64,000 bases of DNA, from NCBI GenBank assembly GCA_902729315.2, contig LR746267.1:6574424-6638423 (forward strand). The letters are read 5' to 3'. Shown in pieces: positions 49,193 to 60,890 of this stretch (positions are counted from its first letter, which is position 1; each line of letters begins with the position of its first letter). The position numbers were made by a program, and so were the translations under genes. The stretch comes from Spirodela intermedia. Its lineage: Eukaryota; Streptophyta; Magnoliopsida; Alismatales; Araceae. A model generated the notes under the pieces. That model had not been told where the DNA came from. It did no database searches and saw only the letters and a program-made list of their open reading frames with translations.

Positions 49193-49725
49193 TGATGGAG
49201 AACCCTTTACTTCACTCTGAATCTCAAGGAAGAAACTAAAAGAAAGATAATATTTCTATATTCTCAAAAACTCAAACTTAATATAGGACTCATGACTAGA
49301 CCTTTATGTTTGAGAAAAATTCGTAAAACAAAGGAATAAGAACAAAAAAAATGTGACAGACTAAGATGCATACAAGAGTGGCCAGTAAGGTCTCATATTT
49401 TCTCGCATCACCTTTGGCCATGTTATTCAATATTTATAGATGTGATTGATGTTTTTAAAATATTAGACAATTATTTTTATTTCTTTTGTCTATGTTAGTT
49501 GTGACAATTATCATTGTTAACGTCATCATGAGTTTTAACAATTTGTCCCAAGTTACATAGCTCAATTAGTCACAATCTTTATGAATCAGACCCTGTGATT
49601 ATAAGCACACAATGTATTACTTTGTTGAGTCCATCACTACATAAGACTCTCCTCTCAACTATTTTAATTGTCCCATATTATGTCTTTTCCATATTGGATG
49701 TCTAGGTGACGTCAATAATCCATCA
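49193..49725 (-). repeat. 5' LTR of the Ty3/gypsy element
   Basis: 533 bp, beginning TGATGG and ending ATCCATCA on the + strand. Pairs with 44052-44523. The flanks are both PP2C pseudogene sequence, and no clean 4-6 bp target duplication remains. Confidence 0.8.
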
Positions 49726-49892
49726 ACACCCTAGTAGTTGTCCCTGCTAGAGTGCTCTTCAACACCCCTTGTAGAAGGCACCTAATGATTCCACACTCGG
49801 AGAGCTCCTTAATTTTGGCCTTGTATGAGGACATGAGCTGCCGAGCAAACTCGCTAGTGTCGATCCCTCACCAAGTCCAACTACCGACCCCA
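49726..49892 (-). pseudogene. PP2C pseudogene (copy B), middle part
   Basis: Continues the PP2C pseudogene beyond the retroelement. It matches 41258-41410 of copy A (for example GAGAGCTCCTTAATTTTGGCC and GAGGACATGAGCTGCCG, + strand). The N-terminal third of the gene (41410-41752 equivalent) is missing; the 1.6-kb repeat begins here instead. Confidence 0.87.
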
Positions 49893-51524
49893 TTGAAGTG
49901 ACTTAGTCATTGTATATTAAATCACATAAATTTAAAATTTATAAAATTAGAAAATATAAATTTTAAGATATTTAGAAATAGTTTTGAACAAATATATCAA
50001 TTATAATTCAATAAAACTTCTAAAAATAATGGTAATTTTCTAAGTTGATCACAAGGATGTAATATAATATATGGTAATTATTCAGAATTTTCATCAAAGA
50101 ATACTATTTTCTATGAATTTTATACTAGGAAATGAAAAGAAAGTATATTTAAAATTCACGAAAAAAGGAAATAAGGGTATGGACGTCAGGATGCCGTCAG
50201 TGTCCGACAAATGTGAATTAGGTAGAAATAGAGTTCCACTTGGTGATTCTTACGTAAGTGATTACAGTCGATTTAATTGATCAAATTAAGATCTGTAAAA
50301 GCCGGAAGAATCGTAATTAAATGAAGTATATCTTGGTAAATTTAAATCACATAAATTATCACTAAATGAAGCAGAAAGTAAGTTGAAAGTAGAAAAATAG
50401 AGTTTCGGCGTCGCAGCGGCAATGCGTCGGTGATGCACTAGAATCCTGAGCGTTTAGGAAGATCATCGTACAGTGTTCACAGCCTCGAAGACTCTTCTTT
50501 GACAAAGATGATGTGGACAATCTCTAGATCTCCTCGCAAAGTTCAAAGATCAACAAAATGAGTCGTCGAATCATCTCTGGTGGCTGTCTCCTAGCAGAGC
50601 GGAAAAACGACAACTTTGCGGCTCTCCAACGGCTACCACCCGACAAAGAGGAGCTGGATGGAGGTGGGGCAAGTGTCAGGGAGCTTCATCCTCAGGTTTG
50701 CACAACAAGAGGAGGCTCTTCGTCGCATCCGATACGCTCTTAGGAGGTGGCGACTCGTCTCTCGGCAGATCGTCCTCTTCCCAACAACGGCTTGTTCGTT
50801 GATCAATTGGAGATCCTTTACTCGATGGATTCACATCCTTTTATCACGAATCGTTTATTAATTTTAGTAACAATGCTCCGCGAATCGCATTGACGAGATT
50901 TTCGCCGATGATCCAACGATTCTAGTTGTTTAATCCTTCACTGGCGATATGCAGAAAAGTCGCGATAATCTGATAAAAATATGAGTTTTGGCTCTAGGAG
51001 GATATGAACTTGCGTCAGTTGCCCGCCCTTTCTAGGCAAGGTGTGGCGAGTTTAGTCCCACATCGCTTGTACGCCGACTTTTATAGCGAATATATAGTAA
51101 TATTATATTTACAATCAAGTCCCTTTCTCTCGCGTATACGACCACTCTTTGTCCCACAGTCAACTGGCCACCGGTGACGTGGAAGGGGAGTGGTGCACAC
51201 GTGCCCCTATCAGTCCAAGCCGCTCGAGCCCCTGCTTGTGGCTACTCCCTGACTGTGCTTCTGACTCGCTTGCGGGCTCGACTGGCCGACGGGTCCCCCC
51301 CATTTTGTTTTATTTTTTTTTATTATTATTTTCATTTATCTCAAAAGTAAGACTATAAAAATCATATAAATTCTTATAAAATCACATAATTACTCAAAAA
51401 TTCACGTTAATCAACTGAAAATCACTTTTCACACTTTAACACAAATATAAGTCTATTTATCATGAGTTAAGGCTAAAACTATATTATTTACTAATTATTA
51501 ACTCATGATAATGAAAACTTGATA
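49893..51524. repeat. 1.6-kb dispersed repeat, copy 1
   Basis: Pairs in direct orientation with 52317-53910. Layout: AT-rich left part, a GC-rich core (about 50400-50830, mentioning GTCGTCGAATCATCTCTGG), a tRNA-like T-loop segment (about 50990-51040), TAGTCCCACATCG (51054), a second GC-rich part and an AT-rich right end. There is no recognisable polyprotein. Length and structure fit a solo LTR or a large non-autonomous element. Open frames in the core are not shared intact by both copies. Confidence 0.75.
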
Positions 51525-52316
51525 AAAAGTTACATTTAACTCATAGACAATCCCTATTTTTAGTCAAATACACACTTCTCATTCACCAAGTATGGCAAGA
51601 CAAAGATGAAAAAAGGAGACTAGAGGGGGACATGGGGACACAACTATAGAAAGTGGAATCACGATCTGTATGGTAACTACGTCCAATCATCTCACAACTA
51701 CTAGTATAACTTCATGATCATTTTCTTGAAGGTCAAATTTTATAATACCTAGTCAAAAAAATAGTTCATAGGCATTAACCTTTATGCTTCTCTTTTTCTT
51801 TTTGTCTATATGTCTAGAGTAACGAGAAGCCATTTCAATCTTCTAAAGCACTAAGCCTTATGTCCTTTCAACAAAAACGCTTACAATAACAATTAGCATG
51901 AAAAGGAAAGAGTAAATGGTAGAAGTGTTGTATTAGTGGAGGGAACAATATAGTGAAGGTAAGGTGATGTGAACCCCCACATAAAGGATCACAAAAAATG
52001 AATAGATTTCAAGTATGTGGCACCATCGTCATTTGATTAGTCAACAATACGTGAGGAAAAATTGATTTAATGGAGATAACTTCAACTAATTTAACCAAAT
52101 GAAGTCATATTACTAATATGAGATTGAATTATTGATGTAAATGGGTCACAAAAGATCTTGCAACTTTGATTATTATTAAAAGAGAGGAAAATGAAACATG
52201 AATCCTAAGTAATGTTACATAAATTGACCATGATAGATGTGGTTCTTCAAGATTTATAAGCCCAAGTCTTTGGGTGCTACTTCCCTAATAGCTCAACATG
52301 TTTATTAAGAAAGGGT
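51525..52316. repeat. PP2C upstream-flank sequence of copy B
   Basis: Resumes the duplicon after the 1.6-kb repeat: AATCCCTATTTTTAG, GGCAAGACAA and TTCTTGAAGGTCAAA match 58265-58860 and 42300-42960. No gene is present. Confidence 0.7.
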
Positions 52317-53910
52317 TGTCACGTGACTCAGTCGTTGTATATTAAATCATGCAAATCTAAAAATTATAAAACTAGAAAATATGATTTTTCAGATATTTAG
52401 AAGTATTTCTGAACAAATTTCAAAAATAATGATAATTTTCCAGGTCGATCACAGGGATGTAATATAATATTTGGTAATTATTCAGATTTTTTCTCAATGA
52501 ATATGATTTTTTATGAATTTTATACTAGGAAATGAAAAGGAAATATATTTAAAATTCACGAAAAAAGGAAATAAAGGTGCGGACGTCCGGATGATGTCAC
52601 CGCCCGGTGAACGCGAATCGAGCAAAACTCTATTTTCACCTGACGATTCTTATGTAAGCGATTATAGATGATTTAATTAATCAAATTAAGATTTGTAAAA
52701 GCCGCAAGAATCTTAATTGAACGAAGTATATTTTGGTAAATTAAAATCACACAAAGTATCACTAAATAAAGCGTAAATTAAGTTGAAAGTAGGAAAACAA
52801 AGTTCTGGTGTCGCGACGGCGATGCGTCGGCGATGCACCAGAATTCTTAGCGTTCGGGAGGATCGTCGTGTAGTGTTCACAGCCTCGAAGGCTCTCCTTG
52901 GACAAAGACGATGTGGGCAATCTCTAGATCTTCTCGCGAAGTCTAGAGATTAATGAAATGGGTCGTCGAGTCGTCTCTGGCGGCTGTCACCTGGCGGAGT
53001 GGAAAAATGACGACTTTGCGGCTCTTTGGCAGCTGTCACTTGACGTAGAAGAGTTGGATGGAGGTGGGGTGCGTGTTAGGGAGCTTCATCCTCAGGTCCG
53101 CATAGCAAGAGGAGGCTCTTCATCACATCTGGTACGCTCTCAGGAGGTGGCGACTTGTCTCTCGGCGGATCGTCCTCTTCCCGACGACGGCTTGTTCGTC
53201 GTCAATCGGAGATGCTTTACTCGATGGATTTGCGATCCTTTTATCGTGAATCGTTCAACAATTTTAGTAACAATGCTCCGCGAATCGTGTTGACGAGATT
53301 TTCGCCGATGATCTAGCGATTCTGGTTGCTTAATCCTTCACCAACGATCTGCAAGAAAGTCGCAATAATCAGATAAAAAAATATGAGTTTTGGCTCTGGG
53401 AGGATTCGAACCTGCGCCGGTTGCGCGCCCTTTCTAGGAAAGGTGATGTGGATTTAGTCCCACATCGGTTGTGCGCCAAAGTTTCTGGTGAATATAAAAT
53501 AATATTACATTCCCGATTAAGCGCACGTGTACGACCACTCCTTGCCCCATAGCCGGCTGGCCACCGGTGACATGGAAGGAGAGTGGCGCACACGTGCCTC
53601 CATCGGTTCAAGCCGCTCGAGCCCTTGCTCGCGGCTACTTCCCGACTGCGCTTCCAACCTGCTTGTGGGCCTGGCTGGCTGGCGGGTCCCCCCATTTTGC
53701 AATATTTTTATTTTAATTTCTTTTCCTTTATTTATCTCAAAAGTAAGACTGTAAAAATCGTATAAAATCACATAATTACCCAAAAATTCACATTAATCAA
53801 CTAAAAACCACTTTTTACACTTTAACACAAATATAAGTCTATTTATCATGAGTTAAGGTTAAAACTATATTATTTACTAATTATTAACTCATGATAATGA
53901 AGACTTATCA
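52317..53910. repeat. 1.6-kb dispersed repeat, copy 2
   Basis: Direct repeat of 49893-51524 with frequent substitutions. Begins TGTCACGTGACTCAG and ends near CTTATCA, so both ends could be LTR-like (TG...CA). Contains the motif GGTTCGAATCC (minus strand, about 53402-53412) and TAGTCCCACATCGG (53456). Confidence 0.75.
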
Positions 53911-55906
53911 AGTTGGTAAATTAGTTTCATATTGTAGCATTTTTAGCAAAATATATCTTATTTCACTGAATATGAGCTTTTTAGGTCCACACAAGATTTT
54001 GTTGGCTGTTTTGGAATTATATTGGCCTAAGAGGGAAGACATTTGATCGATGCAGTAAGTCCTATAACATATAAAGTATAAAGATATATGCATATTCAAC
54101 CTTTATTCAACCTTAGTATGCTTTCCAAGGGTCTCTACCCTTGATTTATACCAATCTCCCTTAAAAAGACATAATTGAATTTCATTAGATTCTTACAACC
54201 AAAGTAAAATAATTGCAAAGTGGGTCGAAGGGCTCAATTAGCTTTCCATTAATGGCCATTTGTGGCCTAAGTGTGTGTGTGTTCTCTAACTTCCACAATT
54301 TTAGTCCCTAGCTTTTCAATGATTTATCATTTTACTTCTTATGTCACGTGTCTTTATTGACTCTTTCATACTTTCTAGCAAGGGATAAAAATTATTTTCT
54401 CTTCTCATCTTTCAAACCTTTCAAATTCGTCATCTTAATATCAGCCTTAACTTCTTGAAGGGTACTTTTGCCTCACACAATACACATATAGTGTCTCCTA
54501 GGCCCATCTCACCTTTCATAATAAATTTTTTAATTTATGTGTTTTCTGAAGTGTAATGGTAATTAGACATTGGTATCCTATTGTTGGAATAAGAAGAAAT
54601 GCTTTCAAATGCGCATAAACAAACTCATGGATTGTATATAATTTTGTGTTCTCTCCTCACAACTTATGAAAGTTGATGGCCTACAAGCTCACTTAACAAA
54701 ATGAGCTTGAGGAACTTATCAGAATTGAAACAAGCATAAGGCACATATCAAAAGTGAAAACTAAACATAATGAATGTTGAGTCAATAGATAGTCCAAGAT
54801 AGCAGGACAAAGAAGAAATTTTGATTAATAATACTTTTAATAATTATAGAAAATGTTGATCCCTTTTGAAATGTGGGGAGAGGCCTTTCTAATATTGTAA
54901 TTTATTCAAAGTTGAACACTCTAAATGAGGCTTGCAAACCCAAGGTTAGTTACATTGTCAACTTCAATGGTTGGAAATTGTCCTTTTATTCTTTGATCAA
55001 TTTGTGTCTATATTTGGATGAATAAGCATGCCATAAGTTGTAAAATGGCACAAAATAATATTCAGTGTCATTTGTCAAGTTCTTATAGTTGAAGCATTAC
55101 ACTCATTTTCAATAGGTAAAAATTCAAAAATATAAATAGAATATGTTGTAATTTCCTTGAGCCTTAAATGAGGAACATGATTCATGTAAAAATCATTCTA
55201 GTTCATGCTAAATTGAAATATGTATGAAATAATATCCAAGATACCCGAAATTTATATTTACTAATTTTCTTAAGTTACCAGGTTCATTAACAAACGATTA
55301 TATTTGAAATTTGTATAGAGTAGTTCGAAATTGATAAAAAGGAGAATGTCATTGATAATTATTTTCAAGGTCTTACATGGTTTTTTTTATTTAAAATAGG
55401 AATAAGGCATGCAAAAATACATTGAAAAACACTAGCATGAGTTAATACCCTTAATCGCCACATTTTCTACTAAAGGTTTGAAATTTTGCATTTGGCATTT
55501 ATAAACAAATACTATAAAAGAGAGGTGTATTTTAGTGCTCTAATCATTTAGAAAGTAATTTTCTTGAACCAGACTTCATATTGTTTGAGGACCCATAACT
55601 TAAGTTGCATGAACATAAATGAAGAGAAGTGTGACAAACACTGGTCTTAAAAGTTTCTACATTTTGGTGGACCCTTAATTTCGATTTTTGGCCCTTTTTT
55701 CTCAGTCCTTTCATAACTTTTTTAGTTTTTTCTATTTCAGTCTTTCTATCAAATTAGTTTAATGTGCAAATATTGACCTATGTTTCTAGAATAGAAGTCT
55801 AAACAGTGTGATGTTTATAAACTCTCTGTGCAGAGCTTCCGAATAACCTATGTTTCGAGAATATTGACCTATCTTTCATTGTATAGTCCCTCTCTCTTTC
55901 TCTCTC
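53911..55906. other. Spacer left of PP2C copy C
   Basis: AT-rich, without a gene. The segment 54440-54740 is a diverged relative of the 39110-39435 repeat (CTTGAAGGGTACTTTTGCCTC, TAGGCCCATCTCACCTTTCAT), so it belongs to the same duplicon. The rest has no partner that I can see in the window. Confidence 0.6.
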
Positions 55907-56693
55907 TGTGCAGAAAAGGGAAACAGAAGCACGCTATATGGTAACAGAGCCGAAACCAAAGTCAGAGGGAGAAATTTCTATGTGAAGCCTAGATAACCAC
56001 ATGGGTCTCATCACATGAGTTTAGAAGCATCCAGCTTCCGACACTTCGTAAATTAGATTGACGTCGCGGAAGCATCGACAAGATTTCTCGTCACTGGGCT
56101 CATCACCCACGTTCCGATCGAGGAGACGTGAGTCATCTTACCTTTGCCTATGAATATATCTTAACGCAAGTTCAAAGAGTTTTCACTGTTGCTGTGATAA
56201 ATGACTCTGGAATAAATCACAGGTTAGATAAACGGAAAGAATACAGCACATTGTCATTTTTGTACGATCTCTTCGTTAGACAATATGCTGATATTACCGG
56301 CTGAACTTTGCAAAAATGGACAAAGTGCCAAATCATACATAATCTTTGCTTCTGTCATTGCTTAAGGAACAAAATCCTCGCAACTTGGATGATAGAGGTT
56401 AATTCTTCCCCGTCAGTTGGTTTCCGTCGCTGAGTTGCCGGTCCAGAGTTCGTTCATCCAGAGCCTTATTCTGCGCTCTTCCTCTGCGTATGCGAGTCAC
56501 CATCCGGTGCATCATCAGAATGCGAGCACTCGATACGGATGGCGAGGACATAAAATGGATGCTCGACTATTAATGTTCACGGAGGTAATATACCTTGATC
56601 CATCGTGGAGAAGTTATCGTCTTGTTCCTTGTTGACGTCTGTGGGAGTCTCGTCGGCTTCGACCTGATTCGATAACCAAGAGGAGAGTGTAAG

Positions 56694-57728
56694 CTACGAT
56701 GATGATGCTCGTTGGGGAAGCGGAAGGTGGGCGGGAAAATTCGAGGAGCAGACCGTCACGACGACGGCCGTCACGTCGTCGGGCTTCCCGCCGGTCCCCG
56801 GAAGGAGCCCCGCCGCCCGGCTGGCGGCCGCGAAGGGCGTATCTTCACTTCTGGTGTAGGCAGTTACGGCGGCCGCCGCCAAGGCGCGGGCCATCTCGTC
56901 TGCGGTTCTGCGGGGGCGCTCCGCTCGCATTCTCGTCACCAGGGCGGCGATATCCTCGTCGAACAGGTTGTCGAAGAGCCCGTCCGTTGCCGCCACGACG
57001 ACGTCGCCCGGCGCGAGCTGCACCGTGAAGCTCTTCGCGCAGGCGAGCGGATATGCTGGGTCGACGCGGCCGATCTGATAGGGGAAATTGAAGCCCTTAT
57101 GCTGTGGAGGGGAGTGGTAGGCGACGGCGCCCCCCCGCAGCACCATGAATCCGCTGTCGCCGATGCTGAGAACTCGGAGGAACGGCCCGTCCACCGCCCC
57201 GACGCACGCCGTGGAGGTTCCCCTAGCGGTCGTCCCCGCGAGAGCGCTCTTCAGCACCCCCTGCAGAAGGCTCCCGGTGATTCCACAGTGGGAGAGCTCC
57301 TTGATCTGGGCCTTGCACGCGGACATGAGCTGCCGGGCGAACTCGCCGGCATCGATCCCTCGTCGGGTCCAGCTACCGACCCCGTCGGCGACGCCGAAGG
57401 CGTTTCCTGCGTCGCTGATGAAGTGGGCGTCCTCGCCCAGCGGGTTCCGTCCTTTCTTGGGCCGGTAGGAGGCGCCCACGTCCAGCTTGAACCCCCGGCC
57501 AGCAGGGGTTGTGATCGAGGACGTGCTCGGTGTCGTCGTCCCCCGAGACGAAGATGCGGCCAGATCGCCGGCGAGCACGGAGCGCAGCCACCGATCGTCG
57601 GAGATGTCCCAGCACTCGTCGGCAGCGCCGACTCTCCTGTTCTTGGGCGGAGGCGGAGGCGTCGAAATGCCACCCGGAAGGTGCCGCTTGAAGCGGTGGG
57701 AGCCCGATGCAGGGGAGAGGACGGCCAT
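56694..57728 (-). CDS. PP2C family protein phosphatase, PTC7/PP2C55-like (copy C)
   Basis: Single-exon gene encoding the same 344-residue protein as 40718-41752; translations in other frames across the region are also identical, so the coding DNA itself appears identical. It has the same metal-binding motifs (D100, D115, D249, D317/318), the same TATA box and the same CT-rich leader. Upstream of about 230 bp before the start codon the two genes diverge, so any regulatory difference should lie there. Both copies look functional: no stop, no frameshift, full domain. Confidence 0.88.
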   Translation of the reverse strand: MAVLSPASGSHRFKRHLPGGISTPPPPPKNRRVGAADECWDISDDRWLRSVLAGDLAASSSRGTTTPSTSSITTPAGRGFKLDVGASYRPKKGRNPLGEDAHFISDAGNAFGVADGVGSWTRRGIDAGEFARQLMSACKAQIKELSHCGITGSLLQGVLKSALAGTTARGTSTACVGAVDGPFLRVLSIGDSGFMVLRGGAVAYHSPPQHKGFNFPYQIGRVDPAYPLACAKSFTVQLAPGDVVVAATDGLFDNLFDEDIAALVTRMRAERPRRTADEMARALAAAAVTAYTRSEDTPFAAASRAAGLLPGTGGKPDDVTAVVVTVCSSNFPAHLPLPQRASSS

Positions 57729-57865
57729 TTTTCCCGATCTCGAGACGGGAGGGGGTTCTTGGGTTCTTGATTTTAGCGGGAAAAGAGACAGAGAGCGAGA
57801 GAGAGAGAGGTGGCGGGAAGAGGAGGAAGCAGGAGGGATTAGCCGGCGAAGCCCGACTGAAGGGG

Positions 57866-57874
57866 TTTATATAG
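57866..57874 (-). promoter_or_regulatory. TATA box of PP2C copy C
   Basis: Minus-strand CTATATAAA at the same distance from the start codon as in copy A. Confidence 0.65.
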
Positions 57875-57960
57875 CGTGGACGTGAAGGAATGGAGCTACT
57901 TGAGGTGCTGTTAATCTCGTAATTATCTTGTAATATGTCACGGTATTCTGCTTGGACGGG

Positions 57961-58880
57961 CCGTTTTTCTGTTGACAAATCTCCCTCGTGTATTTATAAA
58001 TAAAGAAAATGTCCATTTTGTGGCGGGCTCTTTCACTAATACGATGCTGGGAGGTCGACGGGCCAGCCCAGCCTGCTCATTCTTATTTTTTTTCTTTATT
58101 TCGTTTTCTGGAGCACAAAGAGAAACTTGGAAACAATTTCCTTGACAAGTCTTGCCTAGTTATGTTCTCTTCAATAGTTTATACTGTTTCCAACTAAAAA
58201 CTTCTGGACATGTCTTCTTGACACCGATCAGGGAAGGTGCCTAGTTTCCGTTCTAGACTCACATAGATGGAAAATTGCATTCAACTCACAGAGAATCCCT
58301 ATTTTTAGACAAATACGCACATCTGGTTCTCCAAGTGTGGCAAGACAAGGATGCAAAAAGGGAATTGGAAATGGAAATATCTCAAAAATATTGGGTGAAT
58401 TTGTCATTTATATGAATATTGTGTAGCTTAGTTGAAGAATTATAGGTCTTCACCACCAATGTAACTGCCTTACTTCTATACTATTCAAAAAGTACTTCTC
58501 TTTCAAGGAAGAACCAAAAATCCTAAACATACAAAGTCAGTTTCTGACAATATATTTATTCTGTAAGGGATTTTATCTTCTAGCAAGGAATGGAGGGAGA
58601 CACAGAGAAACATATGCACACAATGATGGGGAGTGGAATCACAATCTATTGGGTAACTATGGCCAATCATCTTACAACTGCAAGTATAACATCATGATCA
58701 TTTCCTTGAAGGTCAAAACTTTATAGTGCATGCAACATTCACGACAAATAGTTTCATAGGTGTAAACCTTTACGCCTCTCTTTCTCTCTTTGTCTATCTA
58801 TCTAGAGTAGCAAACCATTTGTCCTTCCAAGAATATCACATAGGGTAACCTTTGGCATGGAAGAGAAATGGTAAATGGTA
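57961..58880. repeat. Upstream flank of PP2C copy C
   Basis: Diverged homolog of 41985-42960. It still aligns (TATTTATAAATAA, GAAAATGT, GACGGGCCAGC, CTTGCCTAGTT) but has many substitutions and indels, in contrast to the adjacent near-identical block. Confidence 0.75.
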
Positions 58881-60100
58881 GACATGTTGTAGTAGTAAGA
58901 TGAATTCAATGTGAAGAGATTGATCTATGCTTTTTCAAAGAGAATGCTAAATAGTGTGATGTTTCTAGTGGATTAAATAATTTCATTGTGTAGAGTAACA
59001 TGAGCAATCTAAGTTATCTTTCTACACATCGATCATGTGATTGGATTTTTTTGTTATATTTGTAATTTTAATAAACATAATGGATAAATGAATTCATTAT
59101 CATTCCAATATTCTATGGGTACATTATTTTAATTTTTAAAGTATAACTTAAATTAATTTCATTTTATTTTATTTTTTCATTTTCTGGGTACATTATTATC
59201 AATATATTATTTACATCCATGAAAATATGGTGTATTATACTATGCCTCTTTTCATTAACCCATTTCACGAATGAAACCCTCGCAAACAGAATATGGCACA
59301 ATGTAAGGGTAAAAATGAATATAAAATCCCTTTCTACAAAAAGGTAATACATGGGCATCGTTCATTAATTATAAGTACACTACAAACTGTGTCCTGAAAT
59401 TATCAGTGAAGCCTCACAATGAAGTCCATATAGAAGATCAATCAAAACAAAAAACCGTTCTTATATGCTTCTCATCATTACTTTATTTAATCAAAATAGA
59501 ATTATAATGTTATATATTAAAGATGTGAATTAATTGTCCTCTTAGTATCATAGTATTATATGTTACATAGATCACAATATCATGGATGCCATAATACAAT
59601 TGGGAATAGATATCTTGCCATTAAACATATCCCAAATTGAAGAGCACATCATAGTTGTCAAATGATGAAGAGATGGACAATGTCTAGGACATCAGCTATC
59701 TTCTATGTTGTGTTTTATGTCGGCATATGTGTTCTTTATTTAAGAAATAGAAAACTGATACACCTATGGGTTAAGAATGCACAATCAAATGTGTTTCCTT
59801 CTGTAAAGTTTTCTCTGAAGTATCATATAGAGTCTCAATGATATGCACAAGGTATAACACCAAGGTTCTCAAAGCGAAAAATCATAGATAATATGATTAT
59901 TGAGAAAGAATAGAGGAAATCTCTCTTTCTACTACTAGATGTAAATTCATCCGGGAAAGGATGTAACCACCAAGCTCATCAAGATGTAAATTCTTGCTAG
60001 AAAGGGAAAGGGAAAGGAAAAGGGAAAGAGAAAGAGAAAAGGAAAAGGCACAGTGTTTGTTGGTCTCTTCCTTCATCCGGGGATTGAACCCTAGTGCATA
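58881..60100. other. AT-rich intergenic region
   Basis: No supportable gene. A purine-only tract (GGGAAAG-type repeats, about 60001-60048) is the only notable element. Confidence 0.5.
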
Positions 60101-60103
60101 ATG

Positions 60104-60410
60104 AGACCCCTTACATGCTTAACAAAATAGTTTGAGTAGAGAAGCATAGAGATTTCAGTAGAGAAATCAGGAGGAATCCATAATGAGACCCCTTACTCCA
60201 CAATGATAGCTATTGGGAGGAGACTCATGGCTTGGGTAATGGGAAACCGAAAGAGGGATGAACCCATGTGTGAACAGCCCACATATAAACAAAATAACTT
60301 GAGCAGAGAAACTTAGGGGATTTGAGTAGAGAAATCAGAACAAGGATTCCTACTAGACTTCTTATTCCACAATGACACACACTAGGAAGAGGTTCATGAG
60401 TTAAGGAGCA
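60104..60410. repeat. Two imperfect tandem copies of a unit of about 170 bp
   Basis: Both units contain ACAAAATAA/GTTTGAG, AGAGAAGCATAG/AGAGAAACTTAG, TAGAGAAATCAG and a TTA(C/T)TCCACAATGA(T/C) end. Confidence 0.6.
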
Positions 60411-60499
60411 TAAGGATTTTATTATATATATTTCCAATAATGATATGAGCTAAATTAATATGCATTGTATGTTAAATTATTTAATTTTATTTACCTTGG

Positions 60500-60847
60500 T
60501 GGTGGTGGTGGTCTCTCAAAAGAGGATTCTTGCACAGGTGGGCCCAAGATGAGGGGCAGGTTGGTAGTTGTGCCGAGAATGCGACCCACGTGGGTATTTA
60601 CTGGACGGGGCCCACACCCATATCTGCTGCACTTCATGGTGAGGTTACCTCCTCCTCCTCGAGTAACCCCTGCTCATGTAAGAAAGAGGAGGGAGAGTGA
60701 CCGTCGGTTCATCTCATTTCCTGCTCCTCACGCCGGTGCCCGAGACCAGCCGAGGATCCTTCCACCGCCGGTGCATGTAGCTTTTCGGCCCCCGCCGCCG
60801 CCGCTGCTGCTACGGCCGGTGCGACGTCATTGGCCACAGGTCTGCAG

Positions 60848-60879
<32 letters not shown>

Positions 60880-60890
60880 GACCGCGGTAA
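60500..60890 (+). promoter_or_regulatory. Possible promoter and first exon of an unidentified + strand gene
   Basis: GC-rich segment after AT-rich spacer, with GGGGCCCAC and CCACGTGGG (G-box-like CACGTG at about 60589), a CT tract at 60845-60880 and a potential donor (CACAG/GTCTGC, 60840). It resembles a plant promoter plus leader. No coding start can be fixed. Confidence 0.3.

Larger units (their letters stand above)
44052..49725 (-). mobile_element. Degenerate Ty3/gypsy LTR retrotransposon inserted in the PP2C pseudogene
   Basis: About 5.7 kb, minus orientation: 5' LTR 49193-49725, tRNA-iMet-type primer site, decayed gag (about 48.3-49.1 kb), reverse transcriptase (near 47,330: FNLSNAPTTFQAL), RNase H region (near 46.8 kb: FKWSEAIEEGF), integrase (near 45,200: QWSKWIPWAEYWFN), a C-terminal integrase/chromo-type segment (44505-44852: YKLELPPNTFIHLVFLVSQLK) and 3' LTR. 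Many stops and frameshifts show it is dead. The order reverse transcriptase, RNase H, integrase marks the Ty3/gypsy class. The LTRs differ at many positions, so the insertion is old. Confidence 0.88.
55907..57960. repeat. Segmental duplication, copy C (pairs with 39931-41984)
   Basis: Ungapped partner of copy A. The left border lies just after a CT-rich tract in both places, and the right border lies after CTTGGACGGG. Confidence 0.92.

Noticed and set aside
52958-53293. 111-codon frame in the GC-rich core of the 1.6-kb repeat
   Set aside because: The other repeat copy has stops and frameshifts in the corresponding frame, so there is no sign of selection for a protein.
53396-53450. Considered as a functional tRNA gene
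   Set aside because: Only the T-arm/B-box and part of an acceptor-like stem can be seen; no A box, D arm or anticodon arm could be found upstream on the minus strand.
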